Below are positions 43,603-53,460 of a DNA stretch of 64,000 nucleotides, in pieces. Source of the stretch: F23-D06 sp963643165. Lineage in GTDB: Bacteria; Bacteroidota; Bacteroidia; Bacteroidales; WCHB1-69. The stretch is from positions 1-64,000 of the forward strand of contig CAVIJD010000005.1 of NCBI GenBank assembly GCA_963643165.1, given 5' to 3'. The translations under genes and the position numbers were made by a program. The notes under the pieces were generated by a model. That model did no database searches and was not told the origin of the DNA. It saw only the letters and a list, made by a program, of their open reading frames with translations. Positions within the stretch are counted from its first letter, which is position 1. The number at the start of each line of letters is the position of its first letter.

Positions 43603-45009
43603 ATGAAAAAACTATTTCTGATTACGTTGGGCGTGTGCTGTATGGGATTTGCCATGGCGCAGCCCGCAACCAAAGGAGGCGGTCTCACCGTTGAACAGGT
43701 CAACGAACTGAAAGGCTCTTACAAGGCCACTCCGGGCGACAAGGCTTTGCGCAACGCTGTGGTGGCCAACAGTATCGACAAGTTGGCGCGCAATTACGAA
43801 AACAGCACCGCGTTTGACGCCCATTTTTCCAACCGAGTGCCCTCGCAAGCCATCACCGACCAGGAGTCGTCCGGACGCTGCTGGATGTTTACCGGGATGA
43901 ATGTGCTCCGTTCAAAGGCCATTGCCCGTTATGACCTCCCCGCTGATTTCCAGTTCTCGCAGTGCTACACGTTCTTCTGGGACCAGTTGGAGAAAGCCAA
44001 CCTGTTTTTGCAGGCCGTGCTCGACAACCGCGCAAAATCCATCAACGACGAAACCGTGCAATGGCTCTTCAAGAACCCGCTGAGCGACGGAGGCCAGTTT
44101 ACGGGCGTGGCTAACCTGATTGACAAATACGGCATTATGCCGAAAGACGCAATGCCCGAAACCTACAGCAGCAACAACACGGGACGTATGTCGGAACTGA
44201 TAAAGCTGAAACTCCGGGAGGATGCCCTGCAACTCCGTGACATGGCCAACAATAAAAGCACAACCGAGAAGATGCTGCAAGACAAGAAAATGGAAATGCT
44301 GAAAACGGTTTACCGTATGCTGGCCTATACGCTTGGCGAACCGCCCGCACAGTTTACATGGACCCGCCGCGATGCCAAAGGCAACGTGGTGAGCACCGAA
44401 ACTTATACCCCGAAATCGTTTGCCGAGGCTTTTGTGAAAGAGGATTTCTCTACCTATTATATGATAATGAACGACCCTACACGCCCTTACTACAAGGTCT
44501 ATGAAATTGAATACGACAGACATGTCTATGACGGACAGAACTGGAAGTACCTCAACCTGCCGATGAATGAAATCGCCGACATGGCCATCGCTTCCATCAA
44601 AGACAGCACGATGATGTACTTTTCGTGCGACGTGGCCAAGTTCCTCGACAGAGAAAAAGGCTATATGGACATCAACAATTACGATTACGGCTCCTTGTTC
44701 GGCACTACCTTCGGGATGGACAAGAAACAGCGCATCGAGACCTACGCCAGCGGCTCGTCACATGCCATGACGCTCTGCGCCGTGGACCTGGACAAAGACG
44801 GCAAGCCCGTCAAGTGGATGGTCGAAAACAGCTGGGGTAGCAAATACGGGCACAACGGCTTCCTGATTATGACCGACGAGTGGTTCAACGAGTATATGTT
44901 CCGTCTGGTGGTGGAAGAGAAGTACATCCCCGCCAAGACACTCAAACTTTTCAATCAGGAGCCTGTCATGCTGCCGGCATGGGATCCTTTGTTTGCTCCG
45001 GAAGACTAA
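43603..45009 (+). CDS. C1B cysteine peptidase (bleomycin-hydrolase-like), secreted
   Basis: 468 residues with a signal peptide (LITLGVCCMGFAMAQ). The triad of family C1B is visible: Cys in QESSGRCWMFTGMNVLRS near 92, His in SGSSHAMTLCAVD near 388, Asn in VENSWGSKYGHNG near 408. Aminopeptidase C-like enzymes trim peptides; export suggests feeding on external peptides, as with the S46 and S9 peptidases nearby. Not named pepC because classical PepC is cytosolic. Confidence 0.9.
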   Translation: MKKLFLITLGVCCMGFAMAQPATKGGGLTVEQVNELKGSYKATPGDKALRNAVVANSIDKLARNYENSTAFDAHFSNRVPSQAITDQESSGRCWMFTGMNVLRSKAIARYDLPADFQFSQCYTFFWDQLEKANLFLQAVLDNRAKSINDETVQWLFKNPLSDGGQFTGVANLIDKYGIMPKDAMPETYSSNNTGRMSELIKLKLREDALQLRDMANNKSTTEKMLQDKKMEMLKTVYRMLAYTLGEPPAQFTWTRRDAKGNVVSTETYTPKSFAEAFVKEDFSTYYMIMNDPTRPYYKVYEIEYDRHVYDGQNWKYLNLPMNEIADMAIASIKDSTMMYFSCDVAKFLDREKGYMDINNYDYGSLFGTTFGMDKKQRIETYASGSSHAMTLCAVDLDKDGKPVKWMVENSWGSKYGHNGFLIMTDEWFNEYMFRLVVEEKYIPAKTLKLFNQEPVMLPAWDPLFAPED

Positions 45010-45027
45010 GTTATCATTGGTTTGGCA

Positions 45028-45059
45028 ATTCAGGTTCCGGACATGACCGGAACCTGAAT
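45028..45059 (+). terminator. Strong hairpin after the C1B peptidase gene
   Basis: ATTCAGGTTCCGG / CCGGAACCTGAAT: a 13-bp stem with a 6-base loop. Only a short T/C tail follows, so attenuation or RNA protection is also possible. Confidence 0.65.
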
Positions 45060-45083
45060 CTGTCAAAATATAAACAGCCAACA

Positions 45084-45503
45084 ATGAAAAAGACACTCTC
45101 AACAATACTGTTTCTGTTTTGTGCCGTGACACTTTTTGCACAGAAAGCTGATGAGATTTGCGGAATATACCATTCCGTGGACCCGTTTTCAAAAGAGGGG
45201 TCGCAATGCCAGATTTACCGCGCCGCCGACGGCACTTACGAGGCTAAAGTGGTTTGGGTGGAGAACCCGAAAAAGAAAAACCAACTTGGACTGGTCTTTA
45301 TGACAAAATTGACCTATAATGCCAAAGAGTCAGAGTACCAGAAAGGTAAACTGAAATATCCGGGCAAGCCGGGCACCTACAGCACCTATATCAAGATGTC
45401 TTCCGACAAGAACACCTTGCACATGCGGGGCTATTTAGGCATGTCGTTTCTTGGCAAAACAGTTGACTGGCACCGCGAGAGCAAGGTGCGGGTGCAGAAA
45501 TAG
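45084..45503 (+). CDS. DUF2147 secreted protein
   Basis: 139 residues from the ATG at 45084: signal peptide (STILFLFCAVTLFAQ), then the DUF2147 pattern EICGIYHSVDPFSKEGSQCQ, YEAKVVWVENP, MTKLTYNAKESEYQKGKLKY and a final LHMRGYLGMSFLGKTVDWHR. Periplasmic beta-barrel-like protein of unknown function. The unusual first part (HSVDPF in place of WLT) is a slight departure from other members as I recall them. Confidence 0.8.
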   Translation: MKKTLSTILFLFCAVTLFAQKADEICGIYHSVDPFSKEGSQCQIYRAADGTYEAKVVWVENPKKKNQLGLVFMTKLTYNAKESEYQKGKLKYPGKPGTYSTYIKMSSDKNTLHMRGYLGMSFLGKTVDWHRESKVRVQK

Positions 45504-45514
45504 CGGATGTTCCC

Positions 45515-46105
45515 CTATTTCGTACACTCGTCAAGCATCTCCCACAGCAGTCGTGTGGGCAGCCCCATCACATTATAGAACGAACCGCTGATGGCGCGGA
45601 TGCCGATGCAGCCTATCCATTCCTGCACGCCGTAGGCTCCGGCCTTGTCGAGGGGCTTGTAGCGGTTGACGTAGTACTCAAGCTCTTCTTCCGAAAGTGC
45701 GGCGAAAGTGACCTCGGTGGAACGGTAGTCGGTCAGCGTTTTCCGGCTTGTGGCAACGGTGAGTCCGCTATACACGGTGTGGGTGCGTCCTGAAAGTGTT
45801 TGCAACATGGCCAGCGCATCCGCTTCGTTTTTCGGCTTCCCGATGATTCTCCCGTCGGCCACTACAATCGTGTCGCAGGCTATGAATATCGCATCCTCGT
45901 TTTGCGCATCGATGTCAATGCCCGAAAGTTTGAGCCTCGACAGGAACTGAACCACCTGCTCGGGCGGCAAGGAGGGGTCGTAAGTCTCCTCTACATCCAC
46001 TTTCAGGATTTCAAAATCAATGTCCATGTCCTGCATAAGCGCCCGTCTTCTGGGCGACTGAGAAACCAGGTATATCTTATAGTCGTGAAGTTTTTCTAAA
46101 AGCAT
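45515..46105 (-). CDS. maf: Maf-type nucleotide pyrophosphatase
   Basis: 196 residues. LVSQSPRRRALMQDM near 15 is the Maf signature, followed by FIACDTIVVADGRIIGKP near 75 and GRTHTVYSGLTVA near 108. Hydrolyses non-canonical nucleoside triphosphates (dTTP/UTP-like class). Cytosolic. Convergent with the DUF2147 gene, 12 bases apart. Confidence 0.92.
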   Translation of the reverse strand: MLLEKLHDYKIYLVSQSPRRRALMQDMDIDFEILKVDVEETYDPSLPPEQVVQFLSRLKLSGIDIDAQNEDAIFIACDTIVVADGRIIGKPKNEADALAMLQTLSGRTHTVYSGLTVATSRKTLTDYRSTEVTFAALSEEELEYYVNRYKPLDKAGAYGVQEWIGCIGIRAISGSFYNVMGLPTRLLWEMLDECTK

Positions 46106-46175
46106 TTTTTTCGTTTTTTTGTATCCCGTTTTTCCGTTCTGAGCCTGTTCGCTGAAAGAATGAAGGCGGGCAATG

Positions 46176-47540
46176 TCACATCACGGTTTTTTCCATCGTT
46201 TCGGTAATCTCCTGTTTGAGTTCGCAAAGTCGTCGGTACTCGGCCGATTTCTTGTGCCGCTGTGCCTTGAAATAGTCGTTCAGTTTCTTGAGGGCTATTT
46301 TGTAGTAGTGGGAGAAGAATTCGGTGCCGAACATGGCAAGCAGATACGCCAACGCAATCAGGAAGTGCTTGCTGACAGCCCAAACTGCCCCAAACATGAT
46401 GAGGTAGAAGATGGGAAACGCGATGATGGTGCCGATGACGTATTGGAACGAGGAGTGCAACATCGGGTCTTTGACGCGGTTGGTGAGTCGGCGGGTGATG
46501 TATTCGGGGATGAAGTTGTTGACGAAGCCGAACAAGAAGAGCGGCAGCGAGACAATCATGAGAAAGATGCGCCACAACAGCCTGAAGAAGGAGAGTTTGC
46601 GGTTTATAACCCAGTTTTGCAGTCCCATTTTCTTGAGGAGCGTCAGATACTCGCGGGTCTGCGTCATCAGCTGTGTGAAGGCGTTGTTGTCGTCGGCCTG
46701 CAGTTGCTTGAGCCGTGCGATGATGGTCATGGCGGCGTCTTTCTGGTGCGGCAGGTAGTTGGGACGCAGTCCTTTGCTGCGGAGCAACGGGCCGCTCATC
46801 ATCTGCGTGAGTGACTCAATCTCGTTGTAGTACTCCGGAATGTCAATGTCGGGGGTGAGTTCTTTGACGCAGGCCCGCGCCTTTTCGTTGAGGGCGTGGT
46901 AGCCCCGGTCGTGGTTCTCTTTGTAGGTGTCGAAGAACTCTTCGATGGTGAAAGGCTTGCCTGCGGTGACCATCAGGTCGCTGTGAAATGAGAAGTAGTT
47001 GGAATAGTGTATGTTGAGCGGCAGAACCTGAAGTCCCAACTTGAAGTCGTTGAGTTCTTCGGCGGCAAAGGCGATACGGCAGAAGCCTTTCTTGAAAGTG
47101 TTCATGTAGTGGCCGTGCTGGTGCGTGGCCTCGGGGAAGATGACTAAGGTGCCTCCGTTGCGCAGCACGCGGGCGGCGCGGTTGTAGATGGCCAAGTTGC
47201 TGCGCACGTCGCTGTAACTGCCGTCACGGGTCCTGAATGTCGGCAGGATTTTGAGGAAGCGCAGGATCCGTGCCACTTTGTCTTTCTTGAAGATGTCGCC
47301 GCGCGCGATGAAGACGGGCTGCCGGCGGTCTTTGAACATGGTGTGCAGGATGGCCATGGCGTCCATCAGGCCGTTCTGGTGGTTGGCGATGACGATGGTG
47401 GGCTGGCCTTTGGGCGGTATGTTCTCTTTGTTGAGGATGTAAAAATGACGGTAATAGATGTGGTTGTGCAAGATGCACAGGAAGTTCATGTAGAAGTCGT
47501 ATTGCTTGTCGAACTTGTCGATGTTTTCGAACGAAATCAT
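46176..47540 (-). CDS. Large acyltransferase with C-terminal membrane region
   Basis: 454 residues. N-terminal LPLAT domain: TIVIANHQNGLMDAMAIL near 48 carries HX4D (HQNGLMD), and GTLVIFPEATHQHGHYM near 131 is the second motif. After about 310 come two or three membrane segments (LLWRIFLMIVSLPLFLFGFV, FQYVIGTIIAFPIFYLIMFG) and a charged tail. Likely acylates a glycerolipid at the inner membrane. It starts 12 bases after the S46 peptidase gene stops. Confidence 0.85.
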   Translation of the reverse strand: MISFENIDKFDKQYDFYMNFLCILHNHIYYRHFYILNKENIPPKGQPTIVIANHQNGLMDAMAILHTMFKDRRQPVFIARGDIFKKDKVARILRFLKILPTFRTRDGSYSDVRSNLAIYNRAARVLRNGGTLVIFPEATHQHGHYMNTFKKGFCRIAFAAEELNDFKLGLQVLPLNIHYSNYFSFHSDLMVTAGKPFTIEEFFDTYKENHDRGYHALNEKARACVKELTPDIDIPEYYNEIESLTQMMSGPLLRSKGLRPNYLPHQKDAAMTIIARLKQLQADDNNAFTQLMTQTREYLTLLKKMGLQNWVINRKLSFFRLLWRIFLMIVSLPLFLFGFVNNFIPEYITRRLTNRVKDPMLHSSFQYVIGTIIAFPIFYLIMFGAVWAVSKHFLIALAYLLAMFGTEFFSHYYKIALKKLNDYFKAQRHKKSAEYRRLCELKQEITETMEKTVM

Positions 47541-47552
47541 GATGCGGTGCCG

Positions 47553-49718
47553 TTATTCGATGATGTCCATTTCCTCAATCAGGTTGTGCGCGCCCGCGAA
47601 TTTGTCCACGATGAACAAGAAGTAGCGCGTGTCGAGGCTGATGTTGCGGCAGCGGCTGGCGTCATAGTAGATGTCGCTCATGGTGCCTTCCCAGACGCGG
47701 TCGAAGTTGACGCCGACGAGCTGGCCGTTGGCGTTGATGACCGGACTGCCGGAGTTGCCGCCCGTGGTGTGGTTGCCCGCAATGAAGGCCACGGGCAGTT
47801 TGCCCTCTTTGTTGGCATAGCGGCCATAGTCCTTGCTCTGCCACAACTGTTTCAGTCTCGGGTCAACGTGGTAGTCGTAAACGTCGGGGTTCTCTTTTTC
47901 CATGATGCCGTCAAGGGTGGTGTAGTACTCGTACTCGATGCCGTCGGCGGGCTCAAAGCCTTTCACCTGGCCGTAGGTGACGCGCATGGTGAGGTTGGCG
48001 TCCGGATAGAACACCTTGGCGGTGTCTTTCTCCATCAGGGCTTTCACATACTTGCGGTAAAGGGTGTTGAGTTTGTCGGTGTTGCCGCTCAGTTCCATAT
48101 AGTTCTGGACATAACTGTCATATACGGCCTTGTAGATGCGCAGCAGTTCGGAGTTGGCGGTTTTGGCTATCTGTTTGGGTGAGGCCTCTTTCACGAAGCG
48201 CACAAATTTGTAACTGTCGGTGAAGTAGGGGGCGGTGGTGGCTTGGGCATCCCACAACTGGGTCATGCGTTGGCGTACCGTGTTTTCGTCCTGGATGTAC
48301 GGGTGCAGCTCGGCGGGAATGAGCTCGGGTTTCTCTTTGGTGAAATAATAGGTGAAGAGTTCAATGAAACACTCGCGGTCAATGGGGGTGCTGTAGGCTT
48401 TGTGGAACGACTCGTGCTTTGACAGCATCTTGGTGCGCGCGCTCTCAAGTGCGATTTCGCTGCCTTTGGCGAGCGGCTCGGCGAGGATGTTGTAATAGTG
48501 GCGCACCAGGTTCAGCATGATTTCAGGGCCGAAAAAGCACTCTGACACGAATGTCACGGCGTCGGTTTGGTCGGCAATGTCTTTGTACAGTCCTTTCATG
48601 TCGGCGATGAGGGTGCCGTATTGTTGTTGGCGGGTGGCGTTTTGTGTTGCCCACTGTTGAAATTCAGTCTCGGCCTGCTGTTTCTTCTCGATGACGCGGC
48701 ATTCGCGGATGCCTTTGGTCTCGCCTTGCCATTTTTTCCAGCCGTTGGAGATGCTGTTGGCCTTGGCGGAATACATGAGGCGGGTGGTGGGGTCGAGGTT
48801 CATCTGCCGTTTCATGGCGTCGAGGCGTATGGTGCGCGCGTCAATGGCGATGGGGTTCTGGATGTTGGCGGTGATGTTGACGCCGTCGGAGAGCAGAAAC
48901 TGGCGGGTGCTGCCCGGATAGCCGAACACTAAGGTGAAGTCGTTCTCTTCGATGCCTTTGATGGAGACGGGGAAGTATTTTTTGGGCTTCATCGGGATGT
49001 TGTCGGCGGAGTAGTCGGCGGGCTTGCCGTCGGGGGCGGTGTAGATGCGGTACAGGGAGAAGTCGCCCGTATGGCGCGGCCACATCCAGTTGTCGCTGTC
49101 GCCGCCGAACTTGCCGATGCTCTCGGGCGGCACGCCCACGAGCCGGATGTCGCGGTAGGTCTCGGTCACGAACATGAAATATTGGTTGCCGTAGTAGAAC
49201 GGCTTGATGGAGGCGCTGTAGCCGTTGCCGTCAGTGGCTTTCTTGGTCTCGGCGGCTATGTTCTGCTTGATGGTCTGCTGCCGTTTGCTGTCGTCCATGT
49301 CATCGGTCACGTTGCGGAGCACCGCCTCGGTGACGTCCTGCATATAGACGAGGAAGGTGACGGTGAGCCCCTCCATCGGGATCTCTTCGGACTTGCTCTT
49401 GGCCCAGAAGCCGTTTTGCAGGTAGTTGTGTTCCATCGTGCTGTGCGACTGGACGTAAGAGTAGCCGCAATGGTGGTTGGTGAGCAGCAGTCCTTGGCTG
49501 GAGATGAGTTCGGCGGTGCAGCCGCTCCCGAAGAGCACGATGGCGTCTTTCATGCTGTGGTGGTTGACGCTGTAAACGTCTTCAGCGGTCAGCCGGAAGC
49601 CTAATTGCTGCATTTCAGCCTCGTTGTATTGGAGGAACAGCGGAAGCCACATGCCGCCGTCGGCACGGACGAACCCTAACAAGGCACAAAACAGGGAAAT
49701 CAGTAGAGTTTTTTTCAT
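47553..49718 (-). CDS. S46 dipeptidyl peptidase (DPP11-like)
   Basis: Exported serine dipeptidyl peptidase, 721 residues with a signal peptide (LISLFCALLGFVRA). Catalytic His in LLTNHHCGYSYVQSH near 80, Ser in NHTTGGNSGSPVINA near 650, with WMWPRHTGDFSLYR near 217. After NGQLVGVNFD comes Arg (FDRVWEGTMSD); Arg at this place is, as I recall, the DPP11 determinant for Asp/Glu at P1, where DPP7 has Gly. Periplasmic peptide degradation. 60 bases after the DPP-IV-like gene. Confidence 0.92.
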   Translation of the reverse strand: MKKTLLISLFCALLGFVRADGGMWLPLFLQYNEAEMQQLGFRLTAEDVYSVNHHSMKDAIVLFGSGCTAELISSQGLLLTNHHCGYSYVQSHSTMEHNYLQNGFWAKSKSEEIPMEGLTVTFLVYMQDVTEAVLRNVTDDMDDSKRQQTIKQNIAAETKKATDGNGYSASIKPFYYGNQYFMFVTETYRDIRLVGVPPESIGKFGGDSDNWMWPRHTGDFSLYRIYTAPDGKPADYSADNIPMKPKKYFPVSIKGIEENDFTLVFGYPGSTRQFLLSDGVNITANIQNPIAIDARTIRLDAMKRQMNLDPTTRLMYSAKANSISNGWKKWQGETKGIRECRVIEKKQQAETEFQQWATQNATRQQQYGTLIADMKGLYKDIADQTDAVTFVSECFFGPEIMLNLVRHYYNILAEPLAKGSEIALESARTKMLSKHESFHKAYSTPIDRECFIELFTYYFTKEKPELIPAELHPYIQDENTVRQRMTQLWDAQATTAPYFTDSYKFVRFVKEASPKQIAKTANSELLRIYKAVYDSYVQNYMELSGNTDKLNTLYRKYVKALMEKDTAKVFYPDANLTMRVTYGQVKGFEPADGIEYEYYTTLDGIMEKENPDVYDYHVDPRLKQLWQSKDYGRYANKEGKLPVAFIAGNHTTGGNSGSPVINANGQLVGVNFDRVWEGTMSDIYYDASRCRNISLDTRYFLFIVDKFAGAHNLIEEMDIIE

Positions 49719-49778
49719 GTTGATGACTATTATGGGGTTAAGGGGAGCGGTTGGTCCGCTCCCAGGAATTTGCTTTTT

Positions 49779-51959
49779 TTAGAGATTATTCAAGATGTAT
49801 TTGGCCAGTTTCTTGTAGAGGTAGGCGCGGGTGTTGCCGCCCATGATGAAATGGTTCTTGTTGGGGAAGAAGAACTGGTCGTACTCGACTTCGGCCTCAT
49901 TGAGGGCTTTCACCAGTTCCATGGCGTTTTGGAAGTGTACGTTGTCATCGGCGGTGCCGTGGATGAGCAGGTACTTGCCTTGCAGTTTGCTGGCGTAGGT
50001 GGTCGGGGAGTTGAGGTCGTAGCCGTCGGGGTTCTCCTGCGGGGTTCTCATGAAGCGTTCGGTGTAGATGTTGTCATAGTAGCGCCAGTTGGTGACGGGA
50101 GCCACGGAGATGGCCATCTTGAAGGCGCCGTCGCCCCGGAACAGGGAGAGGGCGGAGAGGTAGCCGCCGAAACTCCAGCCCCAGATGCCGATGCGGCTGC
50201 CATCCACATAGGGGAGGGTCTTGAGCCAGTTGGCGGCGGCAATCTGGTCGATGGCTTCGTACTTGCCCATCTGCTGGTATATCACTTTCTTGAAGGCGTC
50301 GCCACGGGTGGCAGTGCCGCGGCCATCGACGCATACGGAGATGTAGCCCTGCTGGGCAAGCATCTGATAGAAAGCGAGATCCTGCGCACCCGAGTAGGCG
50401 TTCATCACTTGCTGACTGCCGGGACCGCCATAGCAGTTCATCATGACCGGGTATTTCTTGGACGGGTCAAAGTCGATGGGCTTCAGCATCCAGCCGTACA
50501 GCTCTACGCCGTCGGCCGTGGTGAAACGGATGATCTCGCGCTTGGCGAAGCCGTAGTCGTCCATGGTCTTCTGCACGCCATGGTTGTCGTTGAGCACACG
50601 CAACTCTTTGCCGGCGGCGTTGCGGATGGAGTATTGCGGCAGCACGTTGAGCGAGGAATAGACGTTGCGGTAGAAATGGCCGTTAGGACTGAAGTCGGTG
50701 CTGTTCCAGCCGTCGCCGCTGCTGAGCATCTTTTTCTTCTTGCCCTCAAAGTTGATGAGGTAGAGGTCCCGGTTCAACACGTGGCTCTCGTTGGAGAGAT
50801 AGTAGATCTGCTGCTTGTCTTCGTTGACGTATTGGATCTCGTTCACTTCCCAGTTGCCGGAGGTCAACTGTTTGATTTCGCCGCCGAAGGTTACTTTGTA
50901 GATGTGGTTGAATCCGTCCCTCTCAGAGGTGACAATCATCGTCTTGCTGTCTTTGAGGAAATAATAGTTGTCGGTGACGTCGAGCCACTTTTCGTTCTGG
51001 TCGGTATAGATGATGTCTTGCGTGCCCGTGAGGGTGTTGTAGCGGATGAAGTCGAGGCGGTTTTGGTGGCGGTTGAGTTTGAGGATCACGGCGTCACGGC
51101 TGTTGGGGAGCCAATAGACGCGCGGGAAGTAGCAGTTGCTGTTGTCGCCGAGGTCTATTTTGGTAAGCTTGCCGCTGTTGAGGTCATAGACAAAGACATC
51201 TACCAGCGAGTTGTCTTCGCCGGCTTTCGGGTATTTGTATTTGAAGTCGGTGGGGTAGAGACTGTCGTAGAGGGCGAAGTTGTACTCTTTGACGCGGCGT
51301 TCGTCGAAACGGAGGAACGCGAACTTGGTTCCGTCGGGCGACCACGAGGCGGCCTGCGACATGTCGAGTTCTTCTTCATACACCCAGTCGGCATAGCCGT
51401 TGAGGATGGCGTTCTCCTGCCCGTCGCGGGTGATGCGGGTGACTGCGCCTGTGGCCATGTCCTGCACGTAGAGGTTGCACCCCTTGGCAAAAAGCGCGTG
51501 CCGGCCGTCTTCCGAAAGTTCGGCAAAGTGCAGTTTCTCGGTTGTGTCCGACACCATCGTCAGCGTTTTCTTTTCCAGGTCATAGACGTAATAGTAGGCG
51601 AGGGTGGAGCGCCGCCAGATGCTTTCCATATCCACGGCTATCATCATCCTCTTCTCGTCGTTGGAGAAGGTATAGTCGCTGAGGTTGCCCATCGTCACGC
51701 GACCGTCACTGAGGCTTTTCAACTCTTCGTTGCTGACTATCGTGCCGATGCGGTCGCCGCTGCTGAAACTGTAACGGTCGATGCCGCCGCGCTTCACTAC
51801 GGTGTAGTCGTCACTGACGGGCATGGCGGTGTAGCCCGCGACCCCGCGGGGATAGAAAGCGTAAAGGTTCCAGATTTCGTCGATTGTGATTTTCTTGTTT
51901 TGTGCCAGACAGCAGAACGCTGAAGTACACAGCAGAATAAAAAGCAGATGTTTCTTCAT
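49779..51959 (-). CDS. S9 prolyl dipeptidyl peptidase (DPP-IV-like)
   Basis: 726 residues, signal peptide (LLFILLCTSAFCCLAQ). N-terminal beta-propeller with the double-Glu motif WVYEEELDMSQ near 210 that binds the peptide N-terminus; C-terminal hydrolase with GIWGWSFGGYLSALSLF near 610, Asp in HGTADDNVHF near 685 and a His after it (NHFIMGG). Cleaves X-Pro dipeptides. With the S46 enzyme it forms a dipeptide-releasing pair typical of peptide-fermenting Bacteroidales. Confidence 0.94.
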   Translation of the reverse strand: MKKHLLFILLCTSAFCCLAQNKKITIDEIWNLYAFYPRGVAGYTAMPVSDDYTVVKRGGIDRYSFSSGDRIGTIVSNEELKSLSDGRVTMGNLSDYTFSNDEKRMMIAVDMESIWRRSTLAYYYVYDLEKKTLTMVSDTTEKLHFAELSEDGRHALFAKGCNLYVQDMATGAVTRITRDGQENAILNGYADWVYEEELDMSQAASWSPDGTKFAFLRFDERRVKEYNFALYDSLYPTDFKYKYPKAGEDNSLVDVFVYDLNSGKLTKIDLGDNSNCYFPRVYWLPNSRDAVILKLNRHQNRLDFIRYNTLTGTQDIIYTDQNEKWLDVTDNYYFLKDSKTMIVTSERDGFNHIYKVTFGGEIKQLTSGNWEVNEIQYVNEDKQQIYYLSNESHVLNRDLYLINFEGKKKKMLSSGDGWNSTDFSPNGHFYRNVYSSLNVLPQYSIRNAAGKELRVLNDNHGVQKTMDDYGFAKREIIRFTTADGVELYGWMLKPIDFDPSKKYPVMMNCYGGPGSQQVMNAYSGAQDLAFYQMLAQQGYISVCVDGRGTATRGDAFKKVIYQQMGKYEAIDQIAAANWLKTLPYVDGSRIGIWGWSFGGYLSALSLFRGDGAFKMAISVAPVTNWRYYDNIYTERFMRTPQENPDGYDLNSPTTYASKLQGKYLLIHGTADDNVHFQNAMELVKALNEAEVEYDQFFFPNKNHFIMGGNTRAYLYKKLAKYILNNL

Positions 51960-51981
51960 TTACTCGTTGATTTTAGAGCCG

Positions 51982-51989
51982 CAAAAGTA
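51982..51989 (-). promoter_or_regulatory. -7 promoter of the peptidase group
   Basis: Minus-strand TACTTTTG followed by CGGCTC, 22 bases before the DPP-IV-like start. Divergent from the pgi promoter. Confidence 0.6.
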
Positions 51990-52075
51990 CTAAAAAAATA
52001 GTGAAGCGTATCTTGTGGCAAAAGAGCGTGGCAAAATCGGCTGTCACGCTCCGGGGCGGTTTGCCTCTTTTTTGT

Positions 52076-52083
52076 ATATTTGC
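52076..52083 (+). promoter_or_regulatory. -7 promoter of pgi
   Basis: TATATTTG followed by CCGCC, 38 bases before the pgi ATG. Confidence 0.6.
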
Positions 52084-52120
52084 CGCCGTTTTATTATAAT
52101 ATGTTTAAAAACAATAGACT

Positions 52121-53422
52121 ATGAAACTTGATTGTCAGAATGTACAGTTTGCCGTCTCTCAGGCAACGATGAATGAAAACGCTCCCCAAGCGGTGGCTGC
52201 TTACCAAACGACCGTCGGCAAAACCGGACGAGGCAATGATTTTCTCGGCTGGCTCGACCTGCCCGTCACGGTGTCAGACCAAGAGTTGGAAACCATCGAG
52301 AACTGTGCGCGTTCTCTTTCGGCCATAGCACAGACGGTGGTGGTTGTCGGCATCGGCGGCTCCTATCTGGGCGCGCGTGCCGTCATCGAGGCCCTGCAAC
52401 ACAGCTTCAGGCCTATGGTGGAAGAGAAAACGCCGCTTATACTGTATGCCGGCAACAATATGAGCGAAGACTATCTCCACGATCTGCTGGATGTGCTGGA
52501 GAACCGCGACTATGCGCTGGTGGTCATTTCCAAGTCGGGCACCACGACTGAACCGGCCATCGCCTTCCGCATCCTCAAGGAGCATTGCGAGCGCAAATAC
52601 GGCAAGGAGGATGCCCGCCGCCGCATCGTGGCCATCACCGACCGGGCCCGCGGCGCCCTCAAGTCCATCGCTGACCAAGAGGGCTATGCACAGTTCGTCA
52701 TCCCCGACAATGTGGGCGGCCGCTATTCTGTGCTCACGCCCGTAGGACTGCTCCCCATAGCCATAGCCGGCTTTTCAATACGTAAACTTATGCAAGGCGC
52801 GGCTGAAATGAGACAGCAACTGTTGGCCGAGACCAGCATTGACCGGAATCCCGCCATGCAGTATGCCCTGCTCCGTAACCTGCTCTATGATGCCGGCTAC
52901 AAGATTGAACTGATGACCTCCTTTGAGCCTAAATTGTACTATTTTATCGAATGGTTCAAACAACTCTTCGGCGAGAGCGAGGGCAAAGAACAGAAAGGCA
53001 TATTCCCCGCCGGGGCCGTGTTCTCCACCGACCTCCATTCGTTGGGACAATATATCCAAGAGGGTACACGACAACTGTTTGAAACCATCCTTACTGTCGA
53101 AAAGCCACAGCAGGAGGTGCCCATACCGTATGACCCACAAGACATTGACGGTCTCAACTACCTGCAGCACCGTTCTGTACACGAAATCTGCCACATTGCC
53201 CAGAAAGGCACGGCACAGGCACACCTCGACGGCAAAACGCCCAACCTCTCCATCACCGTGCCGGAAATCAGCGAGCACACGCTGGGCGAGCTGATCTTTT
53301 TCTTCGAGTTCAGCTGCGCCGTCAGCGGCTATATGCTCGATGTCAACCCCTTTGACCAGCCGGGCGTGGAGGCCTACAAGCACAACATGTTCGTGCTCCT
53401 TGGCAAACCGGGCGTGAAATAA
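52121..53422 (+). CDS. pgi: Glucose-6-phosphate isomerase
   Basis: Interconverts glucose 6-phosphate and fructose 6-phosphate. 433 residues, the short form found in Bacteroidota and Firmicutes. VVGIGGSYLGARAVIEAL near 72, ISKSGTTTEPAIAFRIL near 135, GGRYSVLTPVGLLPIAIAG near 195 and a C-terminal QPGVEAYKHNMF are PGI signatures. Followed after 38 bases by a sodium symporter on the same strand. Confidence 0.95.
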   Translation: MKLDCQNVQFAVSQATMNENAPQAVAAYQTTVGKTGRGNDFLGWLDLPVTVSDQELETIENCARSLSAIAQTVVVVGIGGSYLGARAVIEALQHSFRPMVEEKTPLILYAGNNMSEDYLHDLLDVLENRDYALVVISKSGTTTEPAIAFRILKEHCERKYGKEDARRRIVAITDRARGALKSIADQEGYAQFVIPDNVGGRYSVLTPVGLLPIAIAGFSIRKLMQGAAEMRQQLLAETSIDRNPAMQYALLRNLLYDAGYKIELMTSFEPKLYYFIEWFKQLFGESEGKEQKGIFPAGAVFSTDLHSLGQYIQEGTRQLFETILTVEKPQQEVPIPYDPQDIDGLNYLQHRSVHEICHIAQKGTAQAHLDGKTPNLSITVPEISEHTLGELIFFFEFSCAVSGYMLDVNPFDQPGVEAYKHNMFVLLGKPGVK

Positions 53423-53460
53423 AACTGAACCTATTTTTATTATTGTAACAGACAGACTTG

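Noticed and set aside
49770..51923. Antisense open frame of 717 codons over the DPP-IV-like gene
   Set aside because: A shadow of the real gene's codon bias: Val/Gly/Glu-rich, no motifs, while the minus strand has the full catalytic triad.
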